Below are positions 24,159 to 35,396 of a DNA stretch of 55,964 bases, in pieces. Under the pieces are notes generated by a model that searched no databases, was not told the origin of the DNA, and saw only the letters and a list, made by a program, of their open reading frames with translations. The translations under genes were made by a program, and so were the position numbers. Source of the DNA: Sciscionella sediminilitoris (GTDB lineage: Bacteria; Actinomycetota; Actinomycetes; Mycobacteriales; Pseudonocardiaceae); the NCBI RefSeq assembly GCF_000737195.2, contig NZ_JALM01000007.1, positions 1 to 55,964 of the forward strand, given 5' to 3'. The first letter of the stretch is position 1. Each line of letters opens with the position of its first letter.

Positions 24159-27100
24159 TCAACGGGGTATCGGCACCACCCCGCGCAGCGCCTTCAATTC
24201 GCCGAGCAGCGCCGGGCTGACCCGAACCGGATAGCGATCGAGCGCGAACTCGGTGCGCCGTGTCCCTTCCCGCAGGTGCAGCTGGACAGGGGTGTTTCCG
24301 TTGTGCGCCAGCAGGGTTCGCTTGAGTTCGAGGACCAGTTCGCGGGTGATCTCGCCGGTCCTGCTCTCCAGGATGAGCGGTCTCGAATCGGGTTCGGCCT
24401 CGATGTCCAGACGCTGCAGGCCGTCCCCGAAAACGGAGAGCCGGTCCTCGCGGGACTGGGCGCGCCCGCGCACGACGACGGCGGTGTCCTCGGTGAGTTC
24501 GGCGCCGAACACCTCGTAGGCCTTGGCGAAGAACAGCACTTCGATGGCGGCATCGAGGTCCTCGATGGTGCAGATCGCCCACGGCTGGCCCTGTTTGTTC
24601 ACCCTCCGCTGCACCTCGGTGATCAGCCCGGCGATGGTGACCTCGCCCTCGCGCGGGTTTTCCAGCAGCGCGGCGATCGGAGCGGGGGCGTGCCTGCGCA
24701 GTGCCTGTTCGGCGCCGTCGAGCGGGTGCCCGGAAACGTAGAGCCCGAGCATGTCCCGTTCCTGGGCGAGCAGCTGCGCCCGCGGCCATTCCTCGGCGCC
24801 GAACCGCAGATGGGCCAGCGGCGCGGTTTCGGTGGCCTTGTCATCCGCGCCGAACAGATCGAACTGGCCCATCGCCGCCTTGCGTTTGAGCGGGATGATC
24901 GCCTCGATCGCCGCCTCGTGCCCGGTGAACAGGGCGCGCCTGGTGTGCCCGAGCGAGTCGAAGGCGCCGGATTTGATCAGCGATTCGATGACCCGCTTGT
25001 TGCAGGCGAGCAGTTCGGACTTGTCCAGGAAATCGGTGAACGAGTGGCTCTTGCCCTTCTCCTCGCGGGACCGGACGATCGATTCGACGACATTGGAGCC
25101 GACATTGCGCACCGCGTCCAGGCCGAATCGGATATCGGTTCCCACCGCGGCGAACCGGGGCCCGGACTCGTTCACATCCGGTGGCAGTACCCGGATCCCG
25201 AGCCTGCGGCACTCCGCGAGGTACACCGCGGACTTGTCCTTGTTGTCGCCGACCGAGGTCAGCAGCGCGGCCATGTACTCGGCCGGATAGTTCGCCTTGA
25301 GGTAGGCCGTCCAATAGCCGACGAGCGCGTATCCGGCGGCGTGCGATTTGTTGAACGCGTACCCGGCGAAGGGCAGAATCGTGTCCCACAGTGTCTGCAC
25401 CGCCTCGCCGGAATACCCGTTCGTGCGCATCCCATCGGCGAACCCGGCGTACTCCTTCTCCAGCACCTCGGCCTTTTTCTTCCCCATCGCCTTGCGCAGC
25501 ACATCGGCGCGGCCCATGGAGAATCCGGCCAGCTGCCTGGCGATCTGCATGATCTGTTCCTGGTAGACGATCAGCCCGTAGGTCTCACCGAGAATGCCGG
25601 AAAGCGGTTCGGCCAGTTCGGGATGGATCGGCACGATCTCCTGGCGGCCGTTCTTGCGGTCGGCGTAGTTGTTGTGCGTGTTCATCGCCATCGGACCGGG
25701 CCGGTAGAGCGCGTTCACCGCGATGATCTCGTTGAACCCGATGGGTGCCATGCGCCGCAACAGATCCCGCATCGCCGCACCGTCCAGCTGGAACACTCCG
25801 AGGCTCTCGCCGCGGCCGAGCAGTTCGTAGGCGGCCGGATCGTCGAGGGCGAGCCGGTCCAGATCGATCTCGGTGCCCCGGTTGGCGCGGACGTTCTCGA
25901 TCGCGTCCCCGATGACCGTCAGATTGCGCAGGCCGAGGAAATCCATCTTCAGCAGGCCGATCGCCTCGCAGGACGGGTAGTCCCAGCCGGTGATGATCGC
26001 GCCGTCCTCGCGCTGCCACAGCGGGATCGTCTCCAGCAGCGGTTCGCTGGACATGATCACCGCGCAGGCGTGCACCCCGGCGTTGCGGATCAGGCCCTCC
26101 AGTCCGCGCGCCGTCTCGAAGATGGTGCTCGCCTGGGGATCGGTCTCGATCAGCGAACGCACCTCGGCGGCCTCGGGGTACCGCTCGTGCACGGAGTCCA
26201 CGATCCCGGACAGCGGAATGTCCTTCGCGGCCACGGGCGGTGGCAGCGTCTTGGCGATCCGGTCGGCGATCCCGTAACCGGGCTGGCCGAAATGCACCCG
26301 GGCGGCGTCCTTGATCGCCGCCTTGGTCTTGATGGTGCCGAAGGTGATCACCTGCGCCACCCGGTCGGCGCCGTATTTCTCGGTGGCATAGCGGATCATC
26401 TCGCCCCGGCGCCGGTCGTCGAAGTCCATGTCGATGTCCGGCATGGATTCCCGCTCCGGATTGAGGAACCGTTCGAACAGCAACTCCTGCTCGATCGGGT
26501 CGATATTGGTGATCCCGAGTGCGAAGGACACCAGGGAACCGGCGGCCGAACCCCGCCCGGGACCGACCCGGATACCGAGTTTCCTCGCGTGTGCCACCAG
26601 ATCGGCCACCACGAGGAAATAGGCGGGGAACCCCTTCTGTGCGATCACCTCGAGTTCGTACTCCGCGCGCGGCGGGTACTGCCCGGGGACCCCGGAGGGG
26701 AACCGCCAGTCCAGTCCGCGCAGTACCTCGGCGCGCAGCCAGCTCGCCTCGGTCTCGCCATCGGGGACGGCGAACCGCGGCATCCGGTCGCGGTGCGCGT
26801 ACACCTCGGCATAGGACTCGACCCGCTCGGCGATCAGCAGCGTGTTGTCCGCCGCGCCCGGTACCTCACGGTCCCAGTACTCCCGCATCTCCCGCGCGGA
26901 CTTGAGGTAGTACCCGCTGCCGTCCAGGGCGAACCGGGTCGGATCGTCGAGCGTCTTGCCGGACTGCACACACAACAGGGCCGAATGCGCCTCTGCCTGG
27001 TCCGCGGTGACGTAATGACTGTCGTTGGTGGCCAGCGGGCGCAGCCGCAGCCGCTCGCCGATCTCCAGCAGGCCCTCACGGACCCGCGCCTCGATCGCCA

Positions 27101-27677
27101 GCCCGTGATCCATCAGCTCGAGGAAGAAGTTCTCCGCGCCGAAGATGTCCCGGTAGTCCGCCGCGGCGCGCAAGGCTTCCTCCCGCTGCCCGAGCCGCAA
27201 CCGGGTCTGCACCTCGCCGGACGGACAGCCGGTCGTGCCGATGACCCCGGCGGCGTGTTCGGCGAGCAGTTCCCGGTCCATGCGCGGTTTACGGTAATAG
27301 CCCTGCATGCTCGCCAGGGAGGACAGTGCGAACAGGTTGCGCAGCCCCGTGGCATCGGCCGCGAGCATGGTCATGTGGGTGTAGGCGCCCGCCCCGGCCA
27401 CATCGTCGCCGCGCTGCTCGAATCCGCCCCAGAACACGGGTTTCCGGTGCGCGCGCCCGGCGGGTGCCAGGTACGCCTCGATGCCGATCACGGGTTTCAC
27501 CCCGGAGGCGCAGGCCTCGCGGTAGAACTCGTCCGCGCCGTACATGTTGCCGTGATCGGTCATCCCGACCGCGGGCATGTCCAGCCGCTGTGCCTCGGCG
27601 AACAGCGGGCCGATCTTCGCGGCACCGTCGAGCATGGAGTACTCGGTGTGCACATGCAGATGGACGAACGGATCCAC
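24159..27677 (-). CDS. dnaE: DNA polymerase III alpha subunit (DnaE1)
   Basis: The 1172-residue replicative polymerase matches the roughly 1180 residues usual for actinobacterial DnaE1. The N-terminal PHP domain starts [19 protein letters not shown]. The palm has [14 protein letters not shown] and the catalytic [12 protein letters not shown] (near residue 412); the fingers have [22 protein letters not shown]-terminal OB fold contains [18 protein letters not shown] 27677 was chosen because the PHP domain starts immediately after it and GAGGAG lies 7 nt upstream. It has no replication partners nearby, which is normal. Confidence 0.95.
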   Translation of the reverse strand: MDPFVHLHVHTEYSMLDGAAKIGPLFAEAQRLDMPAVGMTDHGNMYGADEFYREACASGVKPVIGIEAYLAPAGRAHRKPVFWGGFEQRGDDVAGAGAYTHMTMLAADATGLRNLFALSSLASMQGYYRKPRMDRELLAEHAAGVIGTTGCPSGEVQTRLRLGQREEALRAAADYRDIFGAENFFLELMDHGLAIEARVREGLLEIGERLRLRPLATNDSHYVTADQAEAHSALLCVQSGKTLDDPTRFALDGSGYYLKSAREMREYWDREVPGAADNTLLIAERVESYAEVYAHRDRMPRFAVPDGETEASWLRAEVLRGLDWRFPSGVPGQYPPRAEYELEVIAQKGFPAYFLVVADLVAHARKLGIRVGPGRGSAAGSLVSFALGITNIDPIEQELLFERFLNPERESMPDIDMDFDDRRRGEMIRYATEKYGADRVAQVITFGTIKTKAAIKDAARVHFGQPGYGIADRIAKTLPPPVAAKDIPLSGIVDSVHERYPEAAEVRSLIETDPQASTIFETARGLEGLIRNAGVHACAVIMSSEPLLETIPLWQREDGAIITGWDYPSCEAIGLLKMDFLGLRNLTVIGDAIENVRANRGTEIDLDRLALDDPAAYELLGRGESLGVFQLDGAAMRDLLRRMAPIGFNEIIAVNALYRPGPMAMNTHNNYADRKNGRQEIVPIHPELAEPLSGILGETYGLIVYQEQIMQIARQLAGFSMGRADVLRKAMGKKKAEVLEKEYAGFADGMRTNGYSGEAVQTLWDTILPFAGYAFNKSHAAGYALVGYWTAYLKANYPAEYMAALLTSVGDNKDKSAVYLAECRRLGIRVLPPDVNESGPRFAAVGTDIRFGLDAVRNVGSNVVESIVRSREEKGKSHSFTDFLDKSELLACNKRVIESLIKSGAFDSLGHTRRALFTGHEAAIEAIIPLKRKAAMGQFDLFGADDKATETAPLAHLRFGAEEWPRAQLLAQERDMLGLYVSGHPLDGAEQALRRHAPAPIAALLENPREGEVTIAGLITEVQRRVNKQGQPWAICTIEDLDAAIEVLFFAKAYEVFGAELTEDTAVVVRGRAQSREDRLSVFGDGLQRLDIEAEPDSRPLILESRTGEITRELVLELKRTLLAHNGNTPVQLHLREGTRRTEFALDRYPVRVSPALLGELKALRGVVPIPR

Positions 27678-27786
27678 GCGTCGACTCCTCGCGGTTGTAA
27701 CGTCTGCCTGGCCGCTGCATTCGAACCGGCACACCGCAGGGGAGTCCAACAATCGACACGACACGAACGACAACCAGGAGTTGTTG

Positions 27787-28725
27787 ATGGAGGCCAGTGA
27801 GCTGGACGTGGCCGCGGTGCGGGCTTTCCTCGCGGTGGTCGAGGAGGGGCACTTCGGCGAGGCGGCGGCCGTGCTGGGGCTCTCCCAGCAGGCGGTGTCC
27901 AAGCGGGTGGCCCGGCTCGAGGAACGGCTCGGCGCCGAACTGGTGCACCGGGACCGGAACGGGGTGCGCCCGAGCGCGGCGGGGGAGCGGTTCCTGCCGC
28001 ACGCGCGCGCCCTGCTCAGCGTGGCCGAGCGGGCCGTGGAGGCGGTCACCGGAACGCAGCGGCCGTTGCGCGTCGACGTGATCTCCCACCAGATCATCGC
28101 GACCGAGCTGCTGCACGCCTTCCACGAGCGGCATCCGGACATCGAGATCGATCTGGTGACCGGATTCCGTTCGGTGCGATCCCGCGATGCGGCACTGGCA
28201 GACGGGCGGGTCGACGCCGCGTTCGCGTTCGCCGCGGACGGGCCGTTCGAGCGGGTGCCCGCCTACCAGGAGGTCGCCCATCTGCTCGTCGGGCGCCGAC
28301 ACCGGTTCGCCCGCCGCAAACGGGTACGGCCCGCGGAGCTGCGCGGTGCGACCGCGTGGATGCCGGGTAACCGCCCCGGGGCCGAGTGGACCGGCTACTG
28401 GCACTGGTTCGGCCGCGAGTTCGGCATCGGGATGGACACCAGCGGCCCGGACCTCGGTATCGACTACCTGCTCGACTGGCTGAGCACCAGCCCAGAGGGC
28501 CTCTCCTTCGCCGGGGACGGGGTTCGGGTGCCCTGGCACGAGGGGATCGTGCGGATCCCGCTCGCCGATCCCGTCCCCGTGTATCCCTGTTCGCTGCTCT
28601 GGCGCACGGGCAACGCGCACCCCGGGCTGGCCACGCTGGCCGGTTTCGTGCGGGAGCACTACCGCCCACTGGACCGGGAATCGGTCCTGCTGCCTCCGGA
28701 CAGCGCGGCTCAGGCGGCCGGATAA
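27787..28725 (+). CDS. LysR-family transcriptional regulator
   Basis: This 312-residue LTTR has an N-terminal HTH with [20 protein letters not shown] (about 24-43) and an effector-binding domain from about residue 95 ([20 protein letters not shown]). The ATG at 27787 has AGGAG 6 nt upstream. It is divergent from dnaE and its last 16 nt overlap the convergent nitroreductase gene. No target is evident from position; the adjacent genes belong to a DosR-type set. Confidence 0.85.
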   Translation: MEASELDVAAVRAFLAVVEEGHFGEAAAVLGLSQQAVSKRVARLEERLGAELVHRDRNGVRPSAAGERFLPHARALLSVAERAVEAVTGTQRPLRVDVISHQIIATELLHAFHERHPDIEIDLVTGFRSVRSRDAALADGRVDAAFAFAADGPFERVPAYQEVAHLLVGRRHRFARRKRVRPAELRGATAWMPGNRPGAEWTGYWHWFGREFGIGMDTSGPDLGIDYLLDWLSTSPEGLSFAGDGVRVPWHEGIVRIPLADPVPVYPCSLLWRTGNAHPGLATLAGFVREHYRPLDRESVLLPPDSAAQAAG

Positions 28726-29579
28726 CCGAACCGGAACAGCGCCTGCGGGTGGCCCTCGATCCCGAACGCCCTGGCGACCCCGGCGCCCAGGTGCGCCGAT
28801 CGCAGTGGCCGGACGAGAACCGAACCGGCGAGTCCTTCCGCGATGGCGGCCAGCCACAGCCGGTGCAACGCCGCACCCGCCTGCACCCGCGCCGGGCGCG
28901 AGTCGTTCTCGGTGTACAGCAGCACGACCGATTCGGCCGCGATCCGGGAGGCGAGCAGCTCCGGCGGCGGCAGGTAGGTCTTGGTGCGCATGAGCCCGGA
29001 AAGCGAGGCACCGGATTCCCGGGCGGCGGAAACCGGGAACAGGGTGCTCCAGGCGAGCAGTTCCTGATGGAAAGCCTGGTCGGCGCGCTGGGTTCGCGCG
29101 GCGGCGCACAGCAGTTCGGCGAAGGAGTAGGTGTCCGTGCGGTCCCCGAGCCGCCGGACCGGCACCGGGATGGCGTTGGCGAGCAGCGATTCGCACAACA
29201 CATCGGAGAGCGGGCGCGGGGCGAACGGGGCGCGGTAGCTCCTCCGCCGGAACAGCGCCGAATAGGCGGCAAGCTCGGCCGTTCCCGGTTCCCCGCCCAT
29301 GCCCGCCTCGATGCTCGCGAGCAGTTCCGCCTGCCGTCCGCGGGGGAACAGCCGCGACCACGGCTGCCTGCCGAGGGCGAGCAGGCTCAGCTCGAGCGCG
29401 GTGAGCGCGGCACCACAGGACAGGGCGCGTTCCTGGGCCGGTTCGGCGGCGCGGTTCTCGTAGAGGCGCACGGTGTTCGCCTGCACCTCGAGCAGCCACG
29501 GGCGCGTCGGGCAGACCGAGGGCGCGTGTTCGAGCGCCCTGGCGAGCAGTCCGGTCTCGGCATTGGAAAGCGACTTCAC
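28710..29579 (-). CDS. Acg-like nitroreductase-family protein (second of pair)
   Basis: This 289-residue protein of the Acg/Rv3131-type nitroreductase group is found in DosR regulons. It contains APSVCPTRPWLLEVQANTVR near the N-terminus, a tandem degenerate nitroreductase fold, and a C-terminal AGAALHRLWLAAIAEGLAG followed by [11 protein letters not shown]. These proteins have reduced FMN-binding sites and unclear activity. Its GTG at 29579 overlaps the stop of its paralogue (GTGA), so the two are co-translated. Confidence 0.75.
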   Translation of the reverse strand: MKSLSNAETGLLARALEHAPSVCPTRPWLLEVQANTVRLYENRAAEPAQERALSCGAALTALELSLLALGRQPWSRLFPRGRQAELLASIEAGMGGEPGTAELAAYSALFRRRSYRAPFAPRPLSDVLCESLLANAIPVPVRRLGDRTDTYSFAELLCAAARTQRADQAFHQELLAWSTLFPVSAARESGASLSGLMRTKTYLPPPELLASRIAAESVVLLYTENDSRPARVQAGAALHRLWLAAIAEGLAGSVLVRPLRSAHLGAGVARAFGIEGHPQALFRFGYPAA

Positions 29580-30328
29580 GCGATCCCGACCTCCAGGCGT
29601 GTCTCCGCTGCCGCCGCGGAGTCCTCCCCGAGGAGCAGCATCGTCTGTGGATGGGTCCGTCCACCGCACAACTCACGCAGGACCGGCCGGGCGGAGGCGA
29701 TCCCGGTCGGCAGGGCGCGGAATCCGGCGGTGAGCCCGAGATGGGTCGCGGTCAGCAGGACGTGCTGCATCGCCGCGCCCGCCCGCAACTGGGCGAACTC
29801 GGAGTCCTCCTCGGTGTGCAGTACGGCGAGCAGTGGGTGGTGCTCGTCCAGGCGTGCCGGCTCGGTCTCGCGCAGCGCGGCGGGGAGCTCGACGGCACCG
29901 TCGAGGAACAGCAGCCGCGCACCCGCGGCGAGCGCGGCCCGGTGCAGTGCGCGGCGTGCCGGTTCCGGGACCGGACCGTCCGGGAACGGTTCCCGGACGC
30001 GCCGCGTCTGGATGCACGCGGCGAGGGCACGCTCGTACCGGGTCGGGTGGCTGTGCCCGGTCAACAGCACACTGGCCAGGTGTTCCGGGGGTTCCGGCAG
30101 CCAGTCGACGACCACCCGGCGCCCCCGCGCGGCCACCGTGACGCGCAGGTTGTGCACGGCGGCCCCACAGGCGAGCAGGGCGGCACGGGCATCCGGATGG
30201 GCGGTCCAGGTGTGATCCAGGTGGACCTCGACCCGTTCGCCGTGCGCCCGGAACAGCCATGGCCGGCGGTCGTGCGGCGAGGGCGCGCGGGCCGCGGCAC
30301 GTAGCGCCTGGGTGATGAGTTCGGTCAT
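29576..30328 (-). CDS. Acg-like nitroreductase-family protein (first of pair)
   Basis: This 250-residue paralogue of the downstream gene carries [40 protein letters not shown], and RAGAAMQHVLLTATHLGLTA, ending with HPQTMLLLGE. ATG 30328 is preferred over an upstream in-frame ATG because family homology begins at MTELITQAL. It is transcribed away from the devS-like kinase, with a DosR-like palindrome in the 120-bp gap, so it is probably induced with that system in hypoxia. Confidence 0.75.
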   Translation of the reverse strand: MTELITQALRAAARAPSPHDRRPWLFRAHGERVEVHLDHTWTAHPDARAALLACGAAVHNLRVTVAARGRRVVVDWLPEPPEHLASVLLTGHSHPTRYERALAACIQTRRVREPFPDGPVPEPARRALHRAALAAGARLLFLDGAVELPAALRETEPARLDEHHPLLAVLHTEEDSEFAQLRAGAAMQHVLLTATHLGLTAGFRALPTGIASARPVLRELCGGRTHPQTMLLLGEDSAAAAETRLEVGIA

Positions 30329-30387
30329 GGGCCCGATCCTGCGTGGCGTGCCGAGCGCGGGCACAGAGCAGACGGTCGCACCGGGCA

Positions 30388-30401
30388 GGGTCCTTGGTCC
30401 C
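30388..30401. promoter_or_regulatory. DosR/DevR-like box in the nitroreductase-devS promoter
   Basis: GGGTCCTTGGTCCC has the GGG-N-CC-NN-GG-N-CCC dyad that actinobacterial DevR/DosR proteins bind. It lies about 60 nt from each divergent start codon. TATGGT at 30438-30443 is a plausible -10 for devS, 5 nt before its ATG. Confidence 0.65.
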
Positions 30402-30445
30402 CTGCATGGGCGCTGGTCAGCGGCGCATGAGCGCGCCTATGGTGA

Positions 30446-32143
<1,698 letters not shown>

Positions 32144-32156
32144 GAGGTCCGGATGA

Positions 32157-32168
32157 GGACCTTGGTCC
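32157..32168. promoter_or_regulatory. DosR/DevR-like box upstream of devR
   Basis: GGACCTTGGTCC is an almost perfect palindrome (GGACC / GGTCC around TT) sharing the CCTTGG core of the box at 30388. It lies in the 113-nt gap between devS and devR, so devR may have its own autoregulated promoter. ACCCTAGGGT, another palindrome, follows at about 32213-32222. Confidence 0.6.
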
Positions 32169-32256
32169 CGCTGATCGAGGACGGTACGACACTGGCGCCG
32201 CGCGCCCAGGGCACCCTAGGGTCGCTCCGGGGTCCACAGGAGAGGAGAACTCGTCC

Positions 32257-32916
32257 GTGATCAGGGTATTTCTGGTCGACGACCATGAGGTCGTGCGCCG
32301 GGGCCTCGCCGAGCTGATCGGCGCGGACAACCGGCTGCAGGTGATCGGCGAGGCGGGCAGTTTCGCGCAGGCCCTGGCCAGGATTCCCGCGCTGCGCCCG
32401 GACATCGCGGTACTGGATCTGCGCCTGCCCGACGGCAACGGCATCGAACTGTGCCGTGAACTGCGCTCCATGCTGCCCAGCCTCAACGTGCTCATGCTCA
32501 CCTCGTACACCGACGAGGAAGCCATGCTCGACGCGATACTCGCCGGCGCGGACGGTTACGTCATCAAGGACATCCAGGGACTGCGGCTCACCGCGGCGAT
32601 CCTCGAGGTCGGCTCGGGCCGCTCACTGCTCGACAATCGCGCGGCGGCCACCCTGATGGCGAAGCTGCGCGCGGACGCCGCCGCGGCGGACGGTCCGCTC
32701 GCCGGGCTCACCGAACAGGAACGGGTGCTGCTCGACCTGATCGGGGAGGGGCTGACCAACCGGCAGATCGCCGAGCGGATGTATCTCGCCGAGAAGACGG
32801 TGAAGAACTACGTGTCCCGGCTGCTGACCAAGCTGGGGCTCGAGCGGCGCACCCAGGCCGCGGTGCTGGCCACCGAACTGCGTGCCCCGGAGCGGTCCCG
32901 GGAGCAATCGGACTAG
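32257..32916 (+). CDS. devR: NarL/LuxR-family response regulator, DevR/DosR type
   Basis: This 219-residue regulator has a receiver domain (1-120) with acidic pocket DDH and phosphorylated Asp54 in [11 protein letters not shown], then a C-terminal LuxR-type HTH (about 148-205) with [20 protein letters not shown] and [20 protein letters not shown]. Lys-Asn in the recognition helix (KTVKNYVS) matches mycobacterial DosR. GTG 32257 follows AGAGGAGAA. It is probably the partner of the upstream GAF kinase and controls the Acg-like genes and the Rv1733c-like gene. Confidence 0.9.
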   Translation: MIRVFLVDDHEVVRRGLAELIGADNRLQVIGEAGSFAQALARIPALRPDIAVLDLRLPDGNGIELCRELRSMLPSLNVLMLTSYTDEEAMLDAILAGADGYVIKDIQGLRLTAAILEVGSGRSLLDNRAAATLMAKLRADAAAADGPLAGLTEQERVLLDLIGEGLTNRQIAERMYLAEKTVKNYVSRLLTKLGLERRTQAAVLATELRAPERSREQSD

Positions 32917-32975
32917 CGGGCCGGCCCCGGTCGGATTCACCCCTCGACCGGACTCACTCCTCGGCCGGACCGCCG

Positions 32976-33017
32976 CAGAGATTCCTTTGCAGAGAATGTT
33001 CTGCAAAGGAATCTCTG
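32976..33017. terminator. Perfect 18-bp hairpin between convergent genes
   Basis: CAGAGATTCCTTTGCAGA (32976-32993) and its exact reverse complement (33000-33017) flank a 6-nt GAATGT loop, between devR (+) and an Rv1733c-like gene (-). It most likely terminates both transcripts. The length, perfection and AT content are unusual for this GC-rich genome. Confidence 0.75.
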
Positions 33018-33024
33018 TGTGTCG

Positions 33025-33630
33025 TCACCAGAAACGGGGCCCGCTGTGGTTGTTCGTATCGAACAGTTGCCATTCGCGATGCCAGCGCAAATAGCGCCCC
33101 CGATTGATGCCCGCCCTGGCGAGCAGGAACAGCCCGGTCAGTGCACCGGCGATACCGAGCCAGGTGAGCAGGCCGGTGCAGATCGCCCCGATTGTCACAT
33201 CGTTCGCGGTCAGCGGTGCGCGTACCACCGCTCCGGTGTTGTCCAGCCAGATCTGGATCTGGTCGCCCCTCTTGGTCGCGGGAGGTACCACGATGTCCCC
33301 GTCCGCCCGCCCGGGCAGGGTGCTTTCGCTCCAGTGGGCGGGCACCTTCGTGGTCTGTTCCGTCGCGATCCGTCCCATCCCGGCGATGGGTGCGTCGGCG
33401 AGCGCGGTCGCGGTGACCGCGTGCCGGTCGGCTAGTTGTCGTGTGGATTGTTCATGCAGTTGTGTGAAATTGCTCGTTCCGATCGACACCGCAAACGGCA
33501 CGGACAAAATCGCGAGTGCTACCGCGAACGCGAGCAACCCGCTTTCCAACCGGTCAACGCCGCGCACAAGTGGGTTCCGCCGGAGGTGGGCAAACCTCCA
33601 CCACCGACGGGTGCGCATTGACCCGGTCAT
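33025..33630 (-). CDS. Rv1733c-like double-TM membrane protein
   Basis: This 201-residue protein has two transmembrane helices (about 34-55, reading LLAFAVALAILSVPFAVSI, and 145-168, IGAICTGLLTWLGIAGALTG) flanking an extracytoplasmic domain of about 90 residues. The N-terminal RRNPLVRGVDRLES is characteristic of the Rv1733c family, a DosR-regulon member in mycobacteria. ATG 33630 has GGGAGG upstream with 7-nt spacing. It is convergent with devR across the 18-bp hairpin. Function unknown. Confidence 0.75.
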   Translation of the reverse strand: MTGSMRTRRWWRFAHLRRNPLVRGVDRLESGLLAFAVALAILSVPFAVSIGTSNFTQLHEQSTRQLADRHAVTATALADAPIAGMGRIATEQTTKVPAHWSESTLPGRADGDIVVPPATKRGDQIQIWLDNTGAVVRAPLTANDVTIGAICTGLLTWLGIAGALTGLFLLARAGINRGRYLRWHREWQLFDTNNHSGPRFW

Positions 33631-34048
33631 CCCGATCGCCTCCCATTCCTCGATCACCTGGTCTATCTTTATTGTCGGACCGAACGGCTAAAGTTGAACA
33701 CCCTCCGTGCTAAACAATGGCGCGGCTCACGAAACCCGGCAACTCGCCGGCGTGATCCGTGCTCCCCGCAGCAGGGGACAACCCGCTGCGTACGGCCTGC
33801 GCGGGGGGAGAACGAGCGGATTATCGCCACCGTGGCACCCGGTCCAATTTGGGAAAGTTCTCCCGGCAGGTGGACCCCGCGTGGGTGAGTGCTCCTCCGT
33901 GCGGGTCGGTGTTCGTGTGCCCGCCCTCACGGTTTCGGGTGGAGGTCCGGGTCACATCGAAACGATGGCTCCGGAGTGGGAAATCCGGTTACCCGGACCG
34001 GGGTTCATCCCGCATGTCCGGTTCGGCGGACGGCGCGGCGGGCCCCGG
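33631..34048. other. Intergenic region without a recognised gene
   Basis: This is 418 bp between two minus-strand genes. The left end should hold the promoter of the Rv1733c-like gene. GGGAGAAC (33806-33813) and GTTCTCCC (33857-33864) form an 8-bp inverted repeat 43 nt apart. One element, GTGCTCCCCGCAGCAGGGGA at 33759-33778, resembles a type I-E CRISPR repeat but is not repeated at array spacing. Confidence 0.5.
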
Positions 34049-34528
34049 CTATTCGAACAGCGGAGCCGATTCGATGTCCAATTCCTCGGAGGCCGCGATC
34101 ACCCTGGTGAGCGCCACCCGCAATTTCTCCAGGTCGGCGACGTCGATCCCCAGTTTCTCGACCACCTGGTACGGGATTCGCTCCGCCATTTCCCGCAGTT
34201 TCTTTCCCTTTTCGGTCAACCCGACGGCGAGCAGGCGCTCATCGGCCGAATTGCGCGGCCGGGTCACATAGCCGAGCGATTCGAGCCGTTTCAGCATCGG
34301 GGAGAGCGCGGCGGAATCGGCACGCAGCGAGGTGCCGAGCTGTTTGATGGACTGTGGGGACTCTTCCCACAGCGCGAGCATCACCAGATACTGCGGATGC
34401 GTGAGTCCGAGCGGTTTCAACAGCGGCCGGTAGAGTCCGATCACATTTCGCGAGGCGACCGAGAGGGCGAAACACACCTGCCGTTCGAGGGCGAGAGGAT
34501 CCTCGCCGAGATCGACCGATGAACTCAC
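34049..34528 (-). CDS. MarR-family transcriptional regulator
   Basis: This 159-residue winged-helix regulator has HTH SIKQLGTSLRADSAALSPML and wing VTRPRNSADERLLAVGLTEK, with dimerisation helices at both ends (FALSVASRNVIGLYRPLLKP). The pattern resembles OhrR-type MarR proteins (an N-terminal Cys in ALERQVCFAL could sense peroxide). GTG 34528 has AGAGGA upstream. A palindrome at 35140-35152 near the next gene could be its operator. Confidence 0.85.
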   Translation of the reverse strand: MSSSVDLGEDPLALERQVCFALSVASRNVIGLYRPLLKPLGLTHPQYLVMLALWEESPQSIKQLGTSLRADSAALSPMLKRLESLGYVTRPRNSADERLLAVGLTEKGKKLREMAERIPYQVVEKLGIDVADLEKLRVALTRVIAASEELDIESAPLFE

Positions 34529-34559
34529 GACAATTCCTCTCCGTTCCACGGGCCGGACG

Positions 34560-34685
34560 CGTTCACTCCTCGTCGCGATTCGCTGCACCCTCGCTGCGCC
34601 GGTTGCTGGGCTTGCTCGGGCTTCCCTGCGCTCCTCGCTCGCCAGGGGCTCGCTGCGATGCTCGCTCAACCTTCGCTGCGCCACA
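34560..34685. repeat. Degenerate GCGCAGCGA/GAGCGAGC repeats
   Basis: On the minus strand this stretch is a chain of imperfect short repeats (GCGCAGCGAAGG, GAGCGAGCATCGCAGCGAG, GGCGAGCGAGGAGCGCAG, GGCGCAGCGAGGG). TCGCTGCG occurs at least three times on the + strand. Low-complexity elements of this kind are scattered in actinomycete intergenic DNA. It overlaps the last codons of the DUF5313 gene. Confidence 0.5.
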
Positions 34686-35070
34686 CCGAATCGTAGTCGA
34701 GCCGCTGGGCGCGTACTTTCTCCTCGTTCGCCTGCTCCCGGATCCGGGACGCGGTGCGCGGCGGGTACCCGTAGCGCACCAGCCGCGAGTCGATGCTGTC
34801 CGGGGCGTAGGTGAGCCCGTAGTAGATCGACACGATCAGGCCGAGCAGTACGGACAGGAAGGCCAGCCACAGTGGCCCGCCGAAGGAGGCGAGCACGAAG
34901 AACAGGATCAGCGCGGGCACGGCCACTCGCAGCAGCACCCCGGCCAGATATCGCAGCCACCAGGTGCGGCAGGTCGCGTCCTGCAGTGCCCACTCCTTGT
35001 AGCGCATGGGCAGCCGTCCGCCGACCGCGTGCCAGAGCCACTGCGCCGGATTGGGTCGGGCCATGGTCAT
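34666..35070 (-). CDS. DUF5313-family membrane protein
   Basis: This is a 134-residue protein of unknown function, recognised from ARPNPAQWLWHAVGGRLPMR at the N-terminus followed by YKEWALQDATCRTWWLRY. Two adjacent transmembrane helices (about 48-90) precede a charged C-terminal tail with RLVRYGYPPRT. Start ATG 35070 (or 35064). Its last residues (WRSEG) are encoded inside the repeat element. Confidence 0.75.
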   Translation of the reverse strand: MTMARPNPAQWLWHAVGGRLPMRYKEWALQDATCRTWWLRYLAGVLLRVAVPALILFFVLASFGGPLWLAFLSVLLGLIVSIYYGLTYAPDSIDSRLVRYGYPPRTASRIREQANEEKVRAQRLDYDSVWRSEG

Positions 35071-35139
35071 CCGCCCGTCACCGCCTTCGCTCCCGGAAGC
35101 CGTGCTCCGGCTGTCCTCGTACGTGCTAATGCTTAACGT

Positions 35140-35152
35140 CTTAACTATTAAG
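35140..35152. promoter_or_regulatory. Inverted repeat upstream of the DUF5313 gene
   Basis: CTTAACTATTAAG (CTTAA / TTAAG, 3-nt centre), with an overlapping direct repeat of CTTAAC at 35132-35137, lies in an AT-rich patch about 70 nt from the DUF5313 start. The size and symmetry suit a MarR-type operator; the adjacent marR gene is the obvious candidate. Confidence 0.5.
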
Positions 35153-35258
35153 GTAACACCCTGCGTGGGGCCCCGGGTGGTGAGCTCACCCACGCTGCCC
35201 GGACAACCGTCCGGGAAACCGGTGGACGAGCGGACCCGGGCTGGCTAACCTGCCCGGC

Positions 35259-35312
35259 ATGTCCACCCCCGAGGCGTCGAGGAGCGGGCCACCGGTCGTT
35301 CCGGTGGCATAG
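35259..35312 (+). CDS. Leader peptide of the chloramphenicol-type exporter gene
   Basis: A 17-codon frame encodes MSTPEASRSGPPVVPVA. TAACCT at 35252-35257 region places a -10 box about 7 nt before its ATG, so it is predicted to start at the mRNA 5' end, just like the erm leader at 7684. Its 3' half is inside a hairpin. Corynebacterial cmx genes also have a short leader starting MST. The arrest motif itself is not established. Confidence 0.5.
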   Translation: MSTPEASRSGPPVVPVA

Positions 35313-35348
35313 CCCGAACGCGCCCGCGTCCGGTCAGCCCCGGACCGG
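35288..35348 (+). promoter_or_regulatory. Attenuator hairpins upstream of the MFS exporter
   Basis: GCCACCGG (35288-35295) pairs perfectly with CCGGTGGC (35301-35308). A second stem, CCGGTC (35330-35335) with GACCGG (35343-35348), follows. CCGGTC also occurs at 35292-35297 inside the first stem, so the GACCGG arm can pair with either, giving alternative folds. GCGTCG in the leader ORF is also complementary to CGACGC near 35371. Confidence 0.5.
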
Positions 35349-35396
35349 CCGGTTGCCGTTGTCCTTCTCCGACGCAACCGATACGGGGTCTCTCTC

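Noticed and set aside
24276-27800. Long open frame antisense to dnaE
   Set aside because: It is a composition artefact; the dnaE reading has all catalytic motifs.
33759-33912. A GTGCTCCCCGCAGCAGGGGA element resembling a type I-E CRISPR repeat, with a weaker GTGCTCC-like echo at 33889
   Set aside because: Spacing between the two (130 bp) does not fit 61-bp units, the second is poorly matched, and there are no cas genes. One look-alike is not an array.
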